From: Achromobacter insuavis
GTDB lineage: Bacteria > Pseudomonadota > Gammaproteobacteria > Burkholderiales > Burkholderiaceae_B
Assembly (NCBI RefSeq): GCF_902859645.1
Contig: NZ_CADIJR010000003.1
Location: 117,470 to 181,469 of the forward strand
DNA: 64,000 nucleotides
Reading direction: 5' to 3'
Part shown: in pieces, positions 63,535-64,000 of the stretch
Layout of the letters: the number at the start of each line of letters is the position of its first letter
How positions within the stretch are numbered: position 1 is the first letter of the stretch
Notes under the pieces: generated by a model
The model's database searches: none
Seen by the model: only the letters and a program-made list of their open reading frames with translations
What the model was told of the DNA's origin: nothing
Translations under genes and position numbers: made by a program

Positions 63535-63709
63535 CTCGCTCCTTCGCAGTTCAAGCAGTTTTGAGCAGCGAGGCCAGGCAAGTGCAACGGATTCAACGCT
63601 ACGGCGACGGATCTGCCGCAGGGCAGCAAGGCGGTGAGTTAGTAATAACTCTCTCGAACCGGTGGTCAGCGAATTTTGCAAAAGGTGGTGCAAATCAGGC
63701 AGAAGCCAG

Positions 63710-63739
63710 TTGCATAACCTGCAAAAATTGTGCTATAGT
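63710..63739 (+). promoter_or_regulatory. Promoter 2 of triple array
   Basis: TTGCAT-N18-TATAGT, the -10 being 205 bases after that of promoter 1. The flanking CTGCAAAAATTGTGCTATAGT is nearly repeated in promoter 3. An AGGGTTTACCC element follows at 63767. Confidence 0.7.
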
Positions 63740-63913
63740 CTTGGGCTTGGCTGGTGACGGCAAATCAGGGTTTACCCGGTAGGGTGGTCTGAAAGACGTT
63801 GCAAGCCGACTGGGCGGTAACCAACCTCTGGAGCGATCCGGAGCTGCTGCGAAGTGAAGTGATTCACGAAGCGGCGGGGTTGCAAGATAGGATGCAAATT
63901 AGGCAAAAGCCGG

Positions 63914-63943
63914 TTGCATAATCTGCAAAAGTTGTGTTATAGT
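63914..63943 (+). promoter_or_regulatory. Promoter 3 of triple array
   Basis: TTGCAT-N18-TATAGT, the -10 being 204 bases after that of promoter 2. The perfect palindrome AGGGTTAACCCT at 63971-63982 sits at the same distance after the -10 (33 bases) as the AGGGTTTACCC of promoter 2. The transcript leaves the window to the right. Confidence 0.7.
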
Positions 63944-64000
63944 TTCAGGCTTGGCAGTTACCGAAAACTTAGGGTTAACCCTGATATTTCGATAGCTGCT

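Noticed and set aside
63561-63782. A 73-codon gene in the right-hand promoter region
   Set aside because: It spans promoter 2 of the array, has no recognised family and no convincing ribosome site.

Overview
The window reads as a high-GC beta-proteobacterial chromosome, most likely family Alcaligenaceae (Achromobacter/Bordetella type). This is inferred from dense high-GC coding, several Bug/TctC and LysR genes, an AcnB-type aconitase, a BssS-like small protein and the general gene content. No rRNA is present in the window to confirm it.

Left part, 1 to about 21750: a genomic island. Its right end is marked by a 45-base tRNA-Pro 3' fragment (21707-21751) next to a tyrosine integrase (20038-21525). 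No intact tRNA-Pro copy was seen further left, so the island should begin before base 1. Its main cargo is an eleven-gene minus-strand operon (10614 down past base 1): type III CoA-transferase, BadI/MenB-type ring hydrolase, acyl-CoA ligase, enoyl-CoA hydratase, SDR, acyl-CoA dehydrogenase, 3-hydroxyacyl-CoA dehydrogenase, a degenerate partner of it, a second CoA-transferase, a quinone-reductase-like MDR protein and a branched-chain-type ABC binding protein. The set mirrors the AliA-AliB-BadK-BadH-BadI route for cyclohexanecarboxylate-type acids. A divergent sigma-54 activator gene (10786-12444) lies between two sequences that match the 16-base -24/-12 consensus exactly. One (10651-10666) faces the operon. 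The other (12688-12703) faces a CoA-transferase/Bug binding-protein pair of visibly lower GC. The rest of the island holds DUF6644/DUF6152 genes, a broken LysR gene, a RibD-like reductase, a metallo-beta-lactamase-fold lipoprotein and a RadC-like JAB protein.

Middle part, 21750 to about 49430: backbone genes. These include an AhpD-like protein, a LysE exporter, BssS-like and DUF465 small proteins, a sterol desaturase-family protein, a YcaC-like hydrolase with a LysR gene, an AraC regulator divergent from an aldo/keto reductase, a fasciclin protein, thiopurine methyltransferase and acnB with a palindromic operator-like site upstream. A ParE/antitoxin pair precedes a CBS protein. A Pot-type ABC transporter operon ends in a proline-racemase-family gene that lacks its second catalytic cysteine, and a GlxA-type regulator is divergent from it.

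Right part, 49430 to 64000: glutathione transferase, a soluble two-PAS chemoreceptor (BdlA-like), DUF1653, a DEDDh exonuclease, a MazG-like pyrophosphatase, two small secreted proteins, a large DUF3772 MscS channel, and a succinate/acetate CoA-transferase flanked by LysR genes, one of which has a 10-base G tract just before its start codon. The last 1.2 kb has no convincing protein gene. It holds a 17-base tandem repeat, recurring CTATATATAG palindromes and three similar promoters about 205 bases apart pointing right, which suggests the control region of an rRNA or other stable-RNA operon just beyond the window.
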